DNA of 64,000 nt from Pseudomonas sp. RGM2987. Its GTDB lineage: Bacteria; Pseudomonadota; Gammaproteobacteria; Pseudomonadales; Pseudomonadaceae. The stretch covers positions 93,946 to 157,945 of the forward strand of contig NZ_JALJDX010000218.1 of assembly GCF_022952855.1 (NCBI RefSeq), written 5' to 3'. A program made the translations under genes and the position numbers. Shown piece by piece: positions 36,301 through 43,430 of this stretch (its first letter is position 1; every line of letters starts with the position of its first letter). The notes under the pieces are model-generated. The model was not told the DNA's origin. It did not search any database and was given only the letters and a program-made list of their open reading frames with translations.

Positions 36301-36697
36301 GGCTGGGGTTGCCGCCGTTGACTTCGTTGAGGATGACCTTGGCGGCCGTGCCGTTGAGGTTCGGGTTGCCGAGGATGACTCCGCCCAGTTGCGTGGATTG
36401 CGCGGAGTTGGTGGCGTTGTTGAGGATCACGCCGTTGCTGCCGACGTTGTAGTCCTTGAACTGGTTATGGGACAGGCCGCTGCCGTTGGGCCTGGCGATG
36501 TTGACCACCGGCACGCCATTGCCCGCCTGGCCGAGGCTGGTGCCCGGCGCACTGACGACGATGCCGTCGGCCTGGGCCCACATCGGTTGCCAGAACATGA
36601 CGTTGGCCAACAGGAACGCCAGGCCGCGCTTGGGCATGCCCCAGAACAGGTCGCGGGTTTGCAAAGCGGCGGAAGGTGCGTATCGGCGGTCGTCCAT
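27383..36697 (-). CDS. cdiA: CdiA / two-partner-secreted contact-dependent inhibition toxin
   Basis: About 3104 residues from the ATG at 36697 (MDDRRYAPSA). An ATG at 36721 is also in frame, but MDDRR fits the family start. Extended signal region (GMPKRGLAFLLANVMFWQPMWAQA), then the TPS/haemagglutination-activity domain at about 45-290 (VPVVNIARPNGSGLSHN, NQFKDYNV, VIVANPYGISCNGCGFINT). Long FHA repeat blocks follow to about residue 2500. Then comes a pretoxin region with small-residue hydrophobic stretches ending at NGVEAFNRQLH. The final 110 residues look like a PD-(D/E)xK nuclease: GETYVQELYG, RYVDAP, then E-V-K in ANEVKTYQR. It is secreted by the CdiB encoded upstream and is followed by its immunity gene. 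Confidence 0.93.
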   Translation of the reverse strand: MDDRRYAPSAALQTRDLFWGMPKRGLAFLLANVMFWQPMWAQADGIVVSAPGTSLGQAGNGVPVVNIARPNGSGLSHNQFKDYNVGSNGVILNNATNSAQSTQLGGVILGNPNLNGTAAKVILNEVNGGNPSQLRGYTEVAGQSAHVIVANPYGISCNGCGFINTPQATLTTGKPIIENGQLSRYQVDQGSVAIEGAGLNANNVDRFEIITRSAKINAEIQAKNLTIVAGRNDVNAATLNATARADDGSAKPELAIDSSALGGMYAGAIKLVGTEAGVGVKLDGKLIASGGDIQLDANGHLSLAQTAAAGAVNVNAASVDAQGPVYAGTALTVKTPGNLTSQNNLVARDSIHLDSGGTLSNNGIIEAGVNADNSRNASGDVTLTAKQLNNAGKTVAASRDLTVTTTQALNNQGGTLSGQRKATVTAKVVDNRNKGRILADSELQLNADQVLNAQGGLVNSQGTLNARLGRLDNTAGELSSLDSATLILGSLDNLTGLVMAGKTLDITNTGALDNRGGELSSQGVMTVRTGSLDNRSKGTVAANGKLLVSASGQVNNADQGLIASRNDELTLTAASLTNAKGTLQGKGLVKVDIAGDLDNQGGNIIAQDANLQVFANNLDNRGGVLSSVKAALEARATGVLRNGEDPDHQGGTIQAKGLTIKALAGLFNDGGRIAAQAGDAVLDTGSASFDNTRGGLYASGKVKVDALNLDNSSGQISAGQIDLNLNGALNNTLGIIEGDSSLDVLAASLVNHNGQLRTLDQDSTTVFSIGGLFDNSNGTLETASRDVGFTLGGLNNQHGNLLHAGAGAFGLNLTQLGDAGGRLITNGSLTLDADRWTNSTSIQAGHLTVNVDHFTQTATGQLLSANSFTGRGVDWRNDGLIGSDGLIDVQLTGQYESNGRLSSLGALGLKAALINLEQNASVAGGAATTVHADGLLNNYGRLTSATGMSVTAQGINNLGTLGSGEALSVTTGALRNEQGLIVSGADMALKVDSLTNVDADIYSLGNLRIDRDGLGGFASRIVNSSGTLQSDGNMSVAASTIENVRSVLTTNDAGIYTASIREVACIEGVNAGDCSGGKENHVWQIVQREKLEVTDASAASSITTGGNLNIQAGDLTNRSSSIGAGGTLTANLVSLNNIGIETHDTETSRTFVSERTRSPGGWRTLANNFTNKYWLQSPGYNANDLGGLEAAMSRFIGTTERELTQFGSSRALSSDTQTYAAIIQSGGAVDIRTSGTANNGVVRGGYHYVGAGPRTDTNADGKFSTLVTVNRQLPPDLAQQQVNPVTLPGFDLPTGQNGLFRLNEGTGTPTSSSGLSQVRGLPDRSFQTNPQKYLIETNPALTDIRRFMSSDYLLSNLGYDPDIAAKRLGDGFYEQRLIQQAVIARTGQRFLDGQTSDDGMFKYLMNNAIASKDTLNLALGVSLTSEQVAALTHDIVWMETQTVKGQQVLVPVLYLANANHRLAANGALIQGSDVSLIAGKNLNNAGTLRASSNLTARANDSLVNSGLLEAGNRLDALASNNLTNRAGGVMAGRDVSVVAVAGDVTNERTVTRHASSTGYMTEQRGFADSAARIEAGRDLSVGAGRDVANVGGVLKSGNDATLRAARNLTISAAEQSDSHTRGANHRDSNITQLGSTVTVGRDLQANAGGDLSVVASQIDAKRNLVMAATHNLTLAPAANEQHAFGQSKKVRSVEDHVQQVSTTLKAGGDATLSAGRDLTLVGSTVNADNEAYLVAGSNLALKSAENQDYSFYSKTKKTSTSKKFRLDETQSTTNVGSLVSSGGNNTLVAGENLLLAGSAVTADKGAAKLVAGNDIQVLAATDSDGARHERKQSKSSWGGFKSSKVQDKVDEKRTTAVGSIVSGETVTVAGGQDVKVTGSSLVSTGDLAVQAGRDLTIDAAQNTFSRTDMHKEKNRDLTGVLTGNKLGVDDMTGNQHLFINSQKHNGTADETTLTGSTVGSSAGNVTLTAGRELSVVASDLVSTKNMALTGSNVTIKAGAETARQTTEDSSKSLAVGRVIGGAVVDTARSIRDSYNAAENADDPRLKAVKIAQAALAFYNLGGQASDANGQSTGFKNKQGGTPSNGSLIKIGTELANTRSKSSSEYSSLTAKQSTLNAGQELSIVATGEAAGTLGDVQITGSSLKAANTLLLAKNDVLLQSAQDTVDRKNDGSSNKTAIGASFNIGEQNGFTLDLGAQGAKNMGNGKSVTQVNTTLDTGLLLLQSGRDTTLEGAQVRADTIKASIGGNLNILSRQDTESSKSKQSSGGFGASICVPPFCYGSMVAGSVNAAAAKMNSNYQAVTDQSGLFAGAGGYDINVGKTTTLQGAVIASEASADKNRLSTDRLSVSDIKNTSEIKSQSAGIAISGSTGGGPSLGGSIPVALKEDDHSYTRSAVSEGTIVVRNPEGANDLVGLNRDTANANQKLDKPDEEAMQERIDLIQSSAQLASGVISTVAKAKADEAKKLGQEAKAQADAGSPGAESAARAAEVASVEAARWQVGGDKKLMADIASGLIAAGLGGATGATAVGIVANTASSDIFHKIGDYAQARATDPKSDAATRAAWAEGGAARVMLHALAGAAIGLSSGNVQSGALGAGTSAALMPYIGKALSGTAMTDADQDTLASLIAAGVGATVGSNKGTSGSVVAGGTANGVEAFNRQLHKQQEIPVLEKKAEELEKTLGQSGSSSRWIDLLMIAAGGSVDAADAARLEALFQQSQGNDPESQRFTEDLNIAKGVVAQLAAQKIPLTWSNGSQIIANGEKVFAFAATEKQFNDSTLFNAAGLYGPGAVYEQWRQYGQEQTSQHSGELTKLSSYDSNVEAAAQRLSVLAGKGIVTISPELDAAMLVMPGARAAKTVLETVLERMAVKKAAGLEAEAGVDVGAKGLTPSRGSFNEQNFTLNGQAQFVESRFIQLNTTVRLSEDFTLNTGVIVPKGSVVTVSDDVMKIVEPSGASSIKSYNKNIAQPLMLTDSGAKTFTLDDVRNLSGREKWEAGETYVQELYGSTGQRYYPVPGTGGRYVDAPVDMPNGTIAANEVKTYQRVISSTGNLNEVPLSEKIYAQIEKDLYLRDAVKGYEPKWIFLEAPPAKELSRILQLNKIDIIIHK
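32283..32953 (-). repeat. Block shared with the orphan cdiA, copy B
   Basis: Partner of 24515-25179. It lies within the central part of cdiA (protein segment PDLAQQQVNPVTLPGFDLP to LAANGALIQGS). Long near-identity makes this the natural site for recombination between the two toxin genes. Confidence 0.9.
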
Positions 36698-36736
36698 GAT
36701 CAAGTCTCGTTGCAGCAACATTTAAAGGGGCAGAAT

Positions 36737-38443
36737 TTAGAAAGAGGCATCCACGCGGAAGTAGATCGGCGCTTCGCGCTCGGCCAGGGCATCCGGGCGT
36801 TCCAGGGAGTGGGCGAAGGTGACGCTGGCGCTGAGGTGCTCACCCCGGGCGAACATCTCCAGCGAGTTGCTCGACATGCGCCCGTGCTGGTCGCCGTTGT
36901 AGCGATCGCCACGAATCACGCCTTGGTCGTAGCCAAGGCTGGTGCCGTATTCGGCGAACACCGGGCGTAGCCAGGCCAGCGATATCGGGCGGCTCCAGCG
37001 CAGGTCGTTGCGCCAGTAGCCGCCACTGTCACCGGACAGCGTCTGGTCCTTGTAGCCGCGAATCGACGACAGCCCGCCCAGGCTCATGCGCTGCGGGCTG
37101 AACAGCACGTCTTCGCTGCGCTGGCCGGTCATCAGGCTGCTGAAGCTGAAGGACTCGCCCGCTATCTGGAACGGTTGCAGATAGCTCAGGGTGGCGGTGT
37201 ATTTGCGATAGCGCGCGTCCGGCACACCGGGGCCCGGTTCGTGGTCGCCCTGGGCATCGAGGGCGCCGATGCCGTTCTGCAAACCCAGGTCGAGGTTGAC
37301 ATAGGCATTGCCGATCCGCCGACCATGGTTGATACCGAACTGCGCCTCGCTGATGCGATTGCTGCTCTCCTTGAGCTTGCTGTCTTCGATGAAATTGTTG
37401 GTGCGCAGGTAGGCCAAGCCGGCGTTGAGCGAGGTCTTGCTCAGGGCGTCGCGATGGATCACCCGCTCCAGGCGCACTTGATGGTTCTGGCTGTCGCCGC
37501 TCTGCTTGAAATTGAACCCGTTGGCCTGGCCGAGGGCGCGGTACTCGCTCTGGCTGTAGGTGTAGCTCAGGTTCCACCAGCCAAACGGCAGGTTGTAATA
37601 GAGCATGGCGTTGTTGGAGGTTTTCTGGTGATCGCTGACGGCATCGTGGCCGCCGCGCAAGGCCAGTTGATCGGCCAGGCCCAGCGGGCTGTCCCAATCC
37701 AGAGAGCTGCCCCATTGCTGTTCGCCGGTGCTCTTCTGGCCGTCGTTATGCCGCGACAGGCCGACGCGCCACGGCTTTTGCGGGGTGTTCTTGACCCGTA
37801 CCTCGCTGCCCCCGACGTTCTGCCCGGGTGTCAGCTCCATCTGCGCCTGATTCGACGGCAGGCGGTTGAGCTGATCGACCATCTGCTCGATTTCCCGCAG
37901 GTTGAGCAGCTCGCCGGTCTTTCCCGGAAACGCCATCGTCAGCTCGCGATCCGAGAGTTTGCTGCCCTCGGCGCCCTTCAAACCTTCAAGCCGTCCCTCG
38001 ACCACCAGCACTTGCAGGTGACCACTGGACAGGTCCTGTTGCGGCAGATAGGCGCGACTGGTGACCAGGCCTTTTTCCAGGTAGGCATCGGTGATGACCT
38101 TGAGCAGCTGGTTAAGCTGCGGCACGCCCAGGCACTGGTTCAGATACGGTTTGAGCAGGCGCTCGCGTTCGCCCTCGGACAGCGCCTCGGCGCCCTTGAG
38201 TTCGATGGTCTTGATCGGGAAGCAGCGCGTATCGATCGGCGCGGTCGGCTCGGCGGGCTTGGCCTCCTTGCCGGGCAGGTCCTTGAGCTCTTCCAGGCGC
38301 CGGCGCTGCTCTTCGAGCAGGCGGTCCTGGCGTTCGCGGATCAGGTCCGTGTCACCGGGGGTGGGCGCAGCGAAAGCGGGCGTCAGCGCAGAAAGGCACA
38401 GTAAAGCCAGGCATAACCGCGCCCCACGGGCGGGTGAGAACAT
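36737..38443 (-). CDS. cdiB: CdiB / TpsB outer-membrane transporter
   Basis: 568 residues from the ATG at 38443 (GAGGGA ribosome site); the open frame extends 25 codons upstream without support. Signal peptide to about residue 25 (LSALTPAFA-A). An N-terminal periplasmic helix rich in R and E is followed by the POTRA_2 domains (CFPIKTIELKGAEALSEGERERLLKPYLNQC, VVEGRLEGLKG). The 16-strand barrel holds the conserved loop-6 motif SIRGY (GGLSSIRGYKDQTLSG) and ends in a terminal F. It lies 39 nt upstream of cdiA and exports it. Confidence 0.95.
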   Translation of the reverse strand: MFSPARGARLCLALLCLSALTPAFAAPTPGDTDLIRERQDRLLEEQRRRLEELKDLPGKEAKPAEPTAPIDTRCFPIKTIELKGAEALSEGERERLLKPYLNQCLGVPQLNQLLKVITDAYLEKGLVTSRAYLPQQDLSSGHLQVLVVEGRLEGLKGAEGSKLSDRELTMAFPGKTGELLNLREIEQMVDQLNRLPSNQAQMELTPGQNVGGSEVRVKNTPQKPWRVGLSRHNDGQKSTGEQQWGSSLDWDSPLGLADQLALRGGHDAVSDHQKTSNNAMLYYNLPFGWWNLSYTYSQSEYRALGQANGFNFKQSGDSQNHQVRLERVIHRDALSKTSLNAGLAYLRTNNFIEDSKLKESSNRISEAQFGINHGRRIGNAYVNLDLGLQNGIGALDAQGDHEPGPGVPDARYRKYTATLSYLQPFQIAGESFSFSSLMTGQRSEDVLFSPQRMSLGGLSSIRGYKDQTLSGDSGGYWRNDLRWSRPISLAWLRPVFAEYGTSLGYDQGVIRGDRYNGDQHGRMSSNSLEMFARGEHLSASVTFAHSLERPDALAEREAPIYFRVDASF

Positions 38444-38747
38444 GTTCGATCCCTCGATACGAAATCCACAGCAGGTTCTTGAGCGGGCAGAAGACCAAAG
38501 GCCGGCCTCGTAGACCACTCACGCTGCTGATGCGCAAAACTGCACGCAAACAAGACCCTGCGCATCGCTTTCGGTTCAAGGGAGGGGGAAATTTCTGCTC
38601 AAAAAAGAGAAACGTCTCACAGTACGCGTCGCAAACTACATCTATGGGAGCCAAGCTTGCTGCCATATCCCGCATGAACTTTTCTTCACCCCACGCCCCC
38701 GTGTGATTCGGTAAAGTCCCCTCGCTCATTCAAGAAACTAAGGTTTT

Positions 38748-38774
38748 AGCCCGCTCCCCTGCGGGCTTTTTTTT
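38748..38774 (+). terminator. Plus-strand Rho-independent terminator with no annotated upstream gene
   Basis: AGCCCGC-TCCCCT-GCGGGCT followed by eight Ts. The T-tract is on the plus strand, yet the genes on both sides are minus-strand. The 38444-38747 stretch contains no supported plus-strand gene, so this may end a small RNA or a leader transcript. Confidence 0.7.
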
Positions 38775-38783
38775 GCCTGTCGT

Positions 38784-39632
38784 TCAGGCAGACGATTGAG
38801 CGTTGCCCAGCTCAGCCAAGGCTGGCGCCGTGGTGGCGGGTTGTTTCTGCAACAGCGGTTGCTCCAGGACCGTTCGTCCATAGAACGCCAACGCCATCAA
38901 CCAGCAACTCAACCAGACGAAGATTCCCGCCCAGAACGTGTGCGACATGTAGTGCCAGCCCTGTAGGACGCGCGTCGTGCCGTAGACAAATCCCAGGCCC
39001 AGCGCCCCGTACATCAGCGCTTTGGAATGACGCCAGCGGTAACGACGCGCAACGAAATACAGCGCCAGCATGGTGAAGCCACCCGAAGCGTGGCCGCCGG
39101 GCCAGCAACGGCCATCACCGGCGACTTTCAACAGGTCGAAGTTCTGGTACCACTCCTTGTGCTCGATCTTGCCCGCATATTGGGTGGTCTCCACCGGGCA
39201 ATACACGCTGGTATGGCCCTTGAGGTAATGGATCACCCCGGTGCTGAGGGAAAAGGCGAAAACTACATAGAGAAAATCACGACGATGCTTGTGGGCAAAA
39301 CGCAGTGGTGCGGCCAGCCGGGCTTTTTCCAGCAAACGCAGCAGCCCTGGGCGCTTTTCCGGTTTGAAGATCGGCCAGAATAACGACAACAGCGCACCGA
39401 TGATCGCCGCCTCGCCGGTCCAGTTCGGAATGATCCGCGCCCACTTGTGGGTAATTTTCTCGAACAGCTTGACGTGTTCCAGCGGGAACAGTTGCTGCAC
39501 CGGGTCGTAGAACAGATCGCTGAACGCGATATCGATGCGGGTCATGTCGAACAGCAGGAACACCACGGCGGCGCAGACCAGGGGAATTCCGAGATTGAGC
39601 CCGTAGAAACGGGCACGAGCAGACGTCAGCAT
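38784..39632 (-). CDS. PAP2-family membrane phosphatase
   Basis: 282 residues with about five to six membrane segments (FYGLNLGIPLVCAAVVFLLFD, FLYVVFAFSLSTGVIHYLKG and others). PAP2 active-site segments: K-G-H-T-S-V-Y-C-P (motif 1 with C in place of R, as in one PAP2 subgroup), W-P-G-G-H-A-S-G (motif 2) and T-R-V-L-Q-G-W-H-Y-M-S-H (motif 3). Such inner-membrane enzymes dephosphorylate lipid pyrophosphates or lipid A. It starts 24 nt after the histidine phosphatase gene ends, so the two form an operon. A role in envelope lipid or lipid A phosphate removal is inferred. Confidence 0.88.
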   Translation of the reverse strand: MLTSARARFYGLNLGIPLVCAAVVFLLFDMTRIDIAFSDLFYDPVQQLFPLEHVKLFEKITHKWARIIPNWTGEAAIIGALLSLFWPIFKPEKRPGLLRLLEKARLAAPLRFAHKHRRDFLYVVFAFSLSTGVIHYLKGHTSVYCPVETTQYAGKIEHKEWYQNFDLLKVAGDGRCWPGGHASGGFTMLALYFVARRYRWRHSKALMYGALGLGFVYGTTRVLQGWHYMSHTFWAGIFVWLSCWLMALAFYGRTVLEQPLLQKQPATTAPALAELGNAQSSA

Positions 39633-39656
39633 GGGCGATCCTAATCGTGGGAAAAG

Positions 39657-40349
39657 TTACTGAAACGTCACCGAACGCCAGTCAGACGCTTCGATAAAAC
39701 CGAGCAGGCGTGGCGCTTGTGGCTGGGCGGTGGAAACGAACAAAGAAGCGCCGTAGCCGAATGTCGAGGCCGGACGCTGCAGCGACGTCTCCATGGCCTG
39801 CATGCACTCGCTGTGGGTGACCAGGATCAGGTTGCGGCCTGGTACCTTGTGGGCCAGGGCATTGCGCAGCAGGTCGTGCCGACAGTTCATCAGCCAGTCC
39901 TCGCCAGTGTCGACCTTGTTAAACATATACCCCGCCGTCTGGGCAGTGCGCACCAGCGGGCTGTTATAGATGTCAGCCTTGTCCAGGCCCAGTTGCTCGA
40001 ACCGGGCACCGACGCCCACCGCAACGGCACGGGCGCGGTCGGTGATGCCTTCAGGGTTATTCAGGCACGCAGCCTTGGCGTGGTCGCAGCGTTCGACGTG
40101 GCGTACCAGCACGATCATCTCGCCCTTGGCCCAGCCCTCGGCCAAGGCGCGGGCGCCCGCCACGTTGCCATGGGCCAGGTCCGGCACCGCAGCAGGGCTT
40201 AGCAGCCACAGGACCAGCGGGATCGCCAACAGCGTCGAGGCCAGTACGACGGCAGCGTTTCGGTAGCGGGCAAGCCGGCGCATACCGATCGAGCGGGTCA
40301 GGCCGAAAAGGCTCAGTCTCAGTTCCACATCAAGCCGCCCCGACGGCAT
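39657..40349 (-). CDS. Histidine phosphatase family protein (Ais-like)
   Basis: 230 residues. An N-terminal membrane anchor/signal (AAVVLASTLLAIPLVLWLL) is followed by the phosphohistidine domain: VRHVERCD (catalytic RH), NSPLVRTAQTAGYMF and the second catalytic histidine in VTHSECM. Likely periplasmic. The layout resembles Ais-type lipopolysaccharide core phosphatases, and the pairing with a PAP2 phosphatase supports an envelope function (inference). The start at 40349 has AGGTGG very close upstream; the alternative M at 40283 has no ribosome site. Confidence 0.82.
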   Translation of the reverse strand: MPSGRLDVELRLSLFGLTRSIGMRRLARYRNAAVVLASTLLAIPLVLWLLSPAAVPDLAHGNVAGARALAEGWAKGEMIVLVRHVERCDHAKAACLNNPEGITDRARAVAVGVGARFEQLGLDKADIYNSPLVRTAQTAGYMFNKVDTGEDWLMNCRHDLLRNALAHKVPGRNLILVTHSECMQAMETSLQRPASTFGYGASLFVSTAQPQAPRLLGFIEASDWRSVTFQ

Positions 40350-40477
40350 CCCACCTAGTCATTGAGTGGCGCAACAGTAGAGGGGGTGACGTAGGCAAGC
40401 GGTGAAGGGGATGTGAAAAAAAGCTTGGAGCGTGGGCTCGATGTCGATCAGTGGCCTACAACTATTGCGCTAACCCC

Positions 40478-40584
40478 TGTGGCGAGGGAGCTTGCTCCCG
40501 CTGGGCCGGGCTGGCGCTCCAGGGCGTAGCGGCCCTTGTTTGGGGGCTGCTACGCAGCCCAGCGGGAGCAAGCTCCCTCGCCAC
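40478..40584. repeat. Paired inverted REP elements
   Basis: GTGGCGAGGGAGCTTGCTCC at the left and its inverse at the right, in the 436-nt gap between the divergent histidine phosphatase and chemoreceptor genes. Nothing else is recognised in the gap. Confidence 0.82.
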
Positions 40585-40785
40585 GAAGTGCTGCGTGTGA
40601 TCTCCCCGGCTGATAGGCCGTAGGCCCGCCCGACCGACCGTCAGTAACCCCCCGCCCTCCGAAAAAATCTTTCAGATCCTGAACCTGCGGCCGATACAGG
40701 CCTGCTACACATTTCTGCTGGTTCTTAAAACAACAATCTTCCAGCCAACCGACGACAAGCAGCACAACGTTCCTGGAGGAATTGA

Positions 40786-42705
40786 ATGAATAGCTGGTTT
40801 GGCAACATAAGCGTCAACATGAAATTGGGCCTGGGTTTCGGCCTGGTGCTGGTCCTCACCTGCCTGCTGGCCCTGACCAGCTGGACCAGCCTGGGCGGGT
40901 TGATCAACCGCAGCAACTGGATGAGCGACATTACCCAGCTCAACGCCGGCCTGACCAAGCTTCGCGTCACGCGCCTGCAATACATGCTGGCCAATGGCGA
41001 CGAGACCGCCGCGCAAAACGTGCAGACCACCCTCGATGGTTTCGTGGCGCAACAGAACAACTTGCTCAGCACCTTCAAGAGCCCGGAAAACCTCAAGCTG
41101 CTCAAGGAGCAGAGCGCGATCATCAGTGCCTATCAGGTTTCCCTGAACAAAATGCGCAGTGCCTACCGCACCGGCAACACGGCCCGTGACGCCATGGGTG
41201 CGAACGCCGACATTGCCTACAAACTGATCGAGGCAATCAACACCGACGTACAGCAAATGGCCCTGAGCGACGAGCGCTTCGAACAGTTCAAGGCCATCAC
41301 CCAGGCCAAGCAGGAGTTCATGCTGGCCCGCTATGAAGTGCGCGGCTACACCGCCAACAGCAACGCCGATACCGAACGCAAGGCCGTCACCCAGCTGGAC
41401 GCTGCCATCGCTTCGCTCAAGCCGCTGAACGAACATTTCTCCAGCACCCGCCAGGATGAAATGCGTCAACTGGAAAATGCCCTGACCCAATACCGCAGCG
41501 CCTTGCAGGCCTTCAAGCTGGCCACCGCCGATGTGGTGCAGGCACGCAAGGAAATGACCGACCAGGGCACCACCATCGTGACCTTGAGCGAACAGCTGTA
41601 CCAGATTCAACTTGACCGCCGGGACGCCGAAAGCGCCCAGGCACGGACCCTGCAACTGGTCAGTACGTTGCTCGCCTTGCTGGTCGGTATCGTGGCCGCG
41701 ATCATCATCACCCGTCAGATCACCGGCCCGCTGCGTGACACCCTGGCTGTGGTCGAGCGCATTGCCGGTGGCGATCTTTCCCACAATGTCATCGTTACCC
41801 GTCGCGATGAACTGGGCGTGCTGCAACAAGGCATCGCACGCATGGGCGTGACCCTGCGCGACTTGATCAGCGGCATCCGCGATGGCGTGACCCAGATCGC
41901 CAGCGCCGCCGAAGAACTGTCCGCCGTCACCGAACAGACCAGCGCCGGGGTCAACAGCCAGAAAGTCGAGACCGACCAGGTCGCGACCGCCATGCACGAA
42001 ATGACTGCCACAGTGCAGGAAGTTGCCCGTAACGCCGAAGAAGCTTCTCAAGCAGCGGCCGCCGCAGACGGCGAAGCCCGTGCCGGCGACCAGGTGGTCA
42101 GCGAGGCTATCGCCCAGATCGAACGCCTGGCGAGCGAAGTGGCTCGTTCCACCGACGCCATGACCGTGTTGCAACAGGAAAGCGACAAGATCGGCAGCGT
42201 CATGGACGTGATCAAGGCTGTGGCCGAACAGACCAACCTGCTGGCCCTCAACGCCGCGATCGAAGCGGCACGCGCCGGGGAGGCAGGGCGTGGCTTCGCG
42301 GTCGTCGCCGATGAAGTCCGCGGCCTGGCCCAACGCACGCAGAAGTCCACCGAAGAGATCGAAGGCCTGGTGGCCGGCCTGCAGAACGGCACCCAGCAAG
42401 TGGCCGCCGTGATGAACAACAGCCGCAGCCTCACCGACAGCAGCGTGGCCCTGACCCGCAAGGCCGGCGCATCCCTGGAAAACATCACCCGCACGGTGTC
42501 GAACATCCAGTCGATGAACCAACAGATCGCCGCCGCTGCCGAACAGCAAAGCGCCGTCGCCGAGGAAATCAGCCGCAGCATCATCAACGTGCGCGACGTG
42601 TCCGAACAGACCGCCGCCGCCAGCGAAGAAACCGCCGCCTCCAGTGTTGAACTGGCGCGGTTGGGGAATCAGTTGCAGATGATGGTGAGTCATTTCAGGG
42701 TTTGA
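40786..42705 (+). CDS. Methyl-accepting chemotaxis protein, McpS-like (HBM domain)
   Basis: 639 residues, the same length as P. putida McpS. TM1 at about 10-32 (MKLGLGFGLVLVLTCLLALT). A helical bimodular (HBM) ligand domain at about 35-280 contains LRVTRLQYMLANGDE. TM2 at about 287-308 (LVSTLLALLVGIVAAIIIT), then HAMP (ITGPLRDTLAVVERIAGGDLSHNV), then the signalling hairpin (AEQTNLLALNAAIEAARAGE, GRGFAVVADEVRGLAQRT). There is no C-terminal CheR pentapeptide. McpS senses TCA-cycle acids such as malate and succinate; the ligand here is inferred by similarity only. Confidence 0.92.
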   Translation: MNSWFGNISVNMKLGLGFGLVLVLTCLLALTSWTSLGGLINRSNWMSDITQLNAGLTKLRVTRLQYMLANGDETAAQNVQTTLDGFVAQQNNLLSTFKSPENLKLLKEQSAIISAYQVSLNKMRSAYRTGNTARDAMGANADIAYKLIEAINTDVQQMALSDERFEQFKAITQAKQEFMLARYEVRGYTANSNADTERKAVTQLDAAIASLKPLNEHFSSTRQDEMRQLENALTQYRSALQAFKLATADVVQARKEMTDQGTTIVTLSEQLYQIQLDRRDAESAQARTLQLVSTLLALLVGIVAAIIITRQITGPLRDTLAVVERIAGGDLSHNVIVTRRDELGVLQQGIARMGVTLRDLISGIRDGVTQIASAAEELSAVTEQTSAGVNSQKVETDQVATAMHEMTATVQEVARNAEEASQAAAAADGEARAGDQVVSEAIAQIERLASEVARSTDAMTVLQQESDKIGSVMDVIKAVAEQTNLLALNAAIEAARAGEAGRGFAVVADEVRGLAQRTQKSTEEIEGLVAGLQNGTQQVAAVMNNSRSLTDSSVALTRKAGASLENITRTVSNIQSMNQQIAAAAEQQSAVAEEISRSIINVRDVSEQTAAASEETAASSVELARLGNQLQMMVSHFRV

Positions 42706-42710
42706 TCTTA

Positions 42711-42741
42711 AAAAACGCCCGTCCCCGGGGATGGGCGTTTT
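42711..42741 (+). terminator. Rho-independent terminator of the chemoreceptor gene
   Basis: AAAAACGCCCGTCCCC followed directly by GGGGATGGGCGTTTT, a fully paired stem with A/T tracts, 5 nt after the stop. It can also serve the convergent toxin gene. Confidence 0.85.
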
Positions 42742-42755
42742 GTGTGAGGTATGAC

Positions 42756-43175
42756 TCAAGCGTTCCAGGGGTTGATGATTTCAACCCCTGAGAACTCGAA
42801 ATCTCTGATATTGCGAGTGGCAATCAGCGCCCCGTGAGTCCGGCAAATCGCTGCGATTTGCGCGTCGGCCATGCCAGCTGCCCTCCCCTTGGCCTCACAT
42901 GACGCAACGAGGGTCGCGTACTCAACCGCTGCATGAGCATCAAAGGGCAGGATCCTGCCAGCAAAATCCTCTTCAAACATTGCCATTGCATGGGACTCAA
43001 GCTTTTGCTTGCGCTTGCCAAAGGAGAGACGAGCGATCCCATGAAGAATCTCCGCCACCGTAACAGCGCAAATGACCAGGTCCATCGCGGGCTGCGAATC
43101 GACCCATCCCAGGACTTCGGCGCTCGGCTGCGCCCGCATGAACTCTGAAATGACATTTGTATCGAGCACTATCAT
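42756..43175 (-). CDS. PIN-domain toxin (FitB/VapC type)
   Basis: 139 residues. PIN ribonuclease fold with the acidic residues expected for Mg binding: D5 in IVLDTNVISE, E in VAEILHGIARL, D/E around LPFDAHAAVEYA and D in MADAQIAAIC. It ends RNIRDFEFSGVEIINPW, as in FitB proteins. It overlaps the antitoxin gene by 4 nt (ATGA). VapC-type toxins cleave tRNA or rRNA; the target here is unknown. Confidence 0.92.
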   Translation of the reverse strand: MIVLDTNVISEFMRAQPSAEVLGWVDSQPAMDLVICAVTVAEILHGIARLSFGKRKQKLESHAMAMFEEDFAGRILPFDAHAAVEYATLVASCEAKGRAAGMADAQIAAICRTHGALIATRNIRDFEFSGVEIINPWNA

Positions 43176-43417
43176 TCAGAGAGATCCACCGCAGTAGCTT
43201 TTTCGTCACGCGATGGCAAATCCAGCTCTACACCTCCCATGGCACTGAATCTGTTTCGGATACGGCTCCCTAATCCTCCTTCCGAGCTCACTCTTGCCAG
43301 TGCGCGCCCGAGAATCAGCCGGGCTTCTTCCTCCATGGAATGACCGTTGTGGGCTGCCGCGATACGCAGTTGCTCCTTTATCTGATCGTCCAGGTTACGA
43401 ATAGTGATGCTGGCCAT
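43172..43417 (-). CDS. FitA-type ribbon-helix-helix antitoxin
   Basis: 81 residues. The N-terminal ribbon-helix-helix MASITIRNLDDQIKEQLRIAAAHNGHSMEEEARLIL is the FitA/Arc DNA-binding part. The C-terminal 35 residues should wrap the PIN toxin. It is first in the operon, overlaps the toxin start and is preceded by a palindromic operator, so autoregulation is expected. Confidence 0.92.
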   Translation of the reverse strand: MASITIRNLDDQIKEQLRIAAAHNGHSMEEEARLILGRALARVSSEGGLGSRIRNRFSAMGGVELDLPSRDEKATAVDLSE

Positions 43418-43430
43418 GGTACCTCCATGC

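Noticed and set aside
27822..37715. Many long open frames opposite cdiA and cdiB (for example plus-strand frames of 412-767 codons)
   Set aside because: They mirror the high-GC, repeat-rich coding strand of cdiA/cdiB. They have no ribosome sites or domains, and the minus-strand proteins are unambiguous.
38784..39632. PAP2 protein with C instead of R in motif 1 and H instead of D in motif 3, thought at first to be inactive
   Set aside because: As far as I recall, a whole PAP2 subgroup carries KxxxxxxCP and HxxxSH forms, so this is subgroup variation rather than damage.
40705..42759. 684-codon minus-strand frame rich in Gly, His and Gln opposite the chemoreceptor
   Set aside because: Antisense shadow of the mcpS coding sequence; composition and lack of any motif show that it is not a gene.
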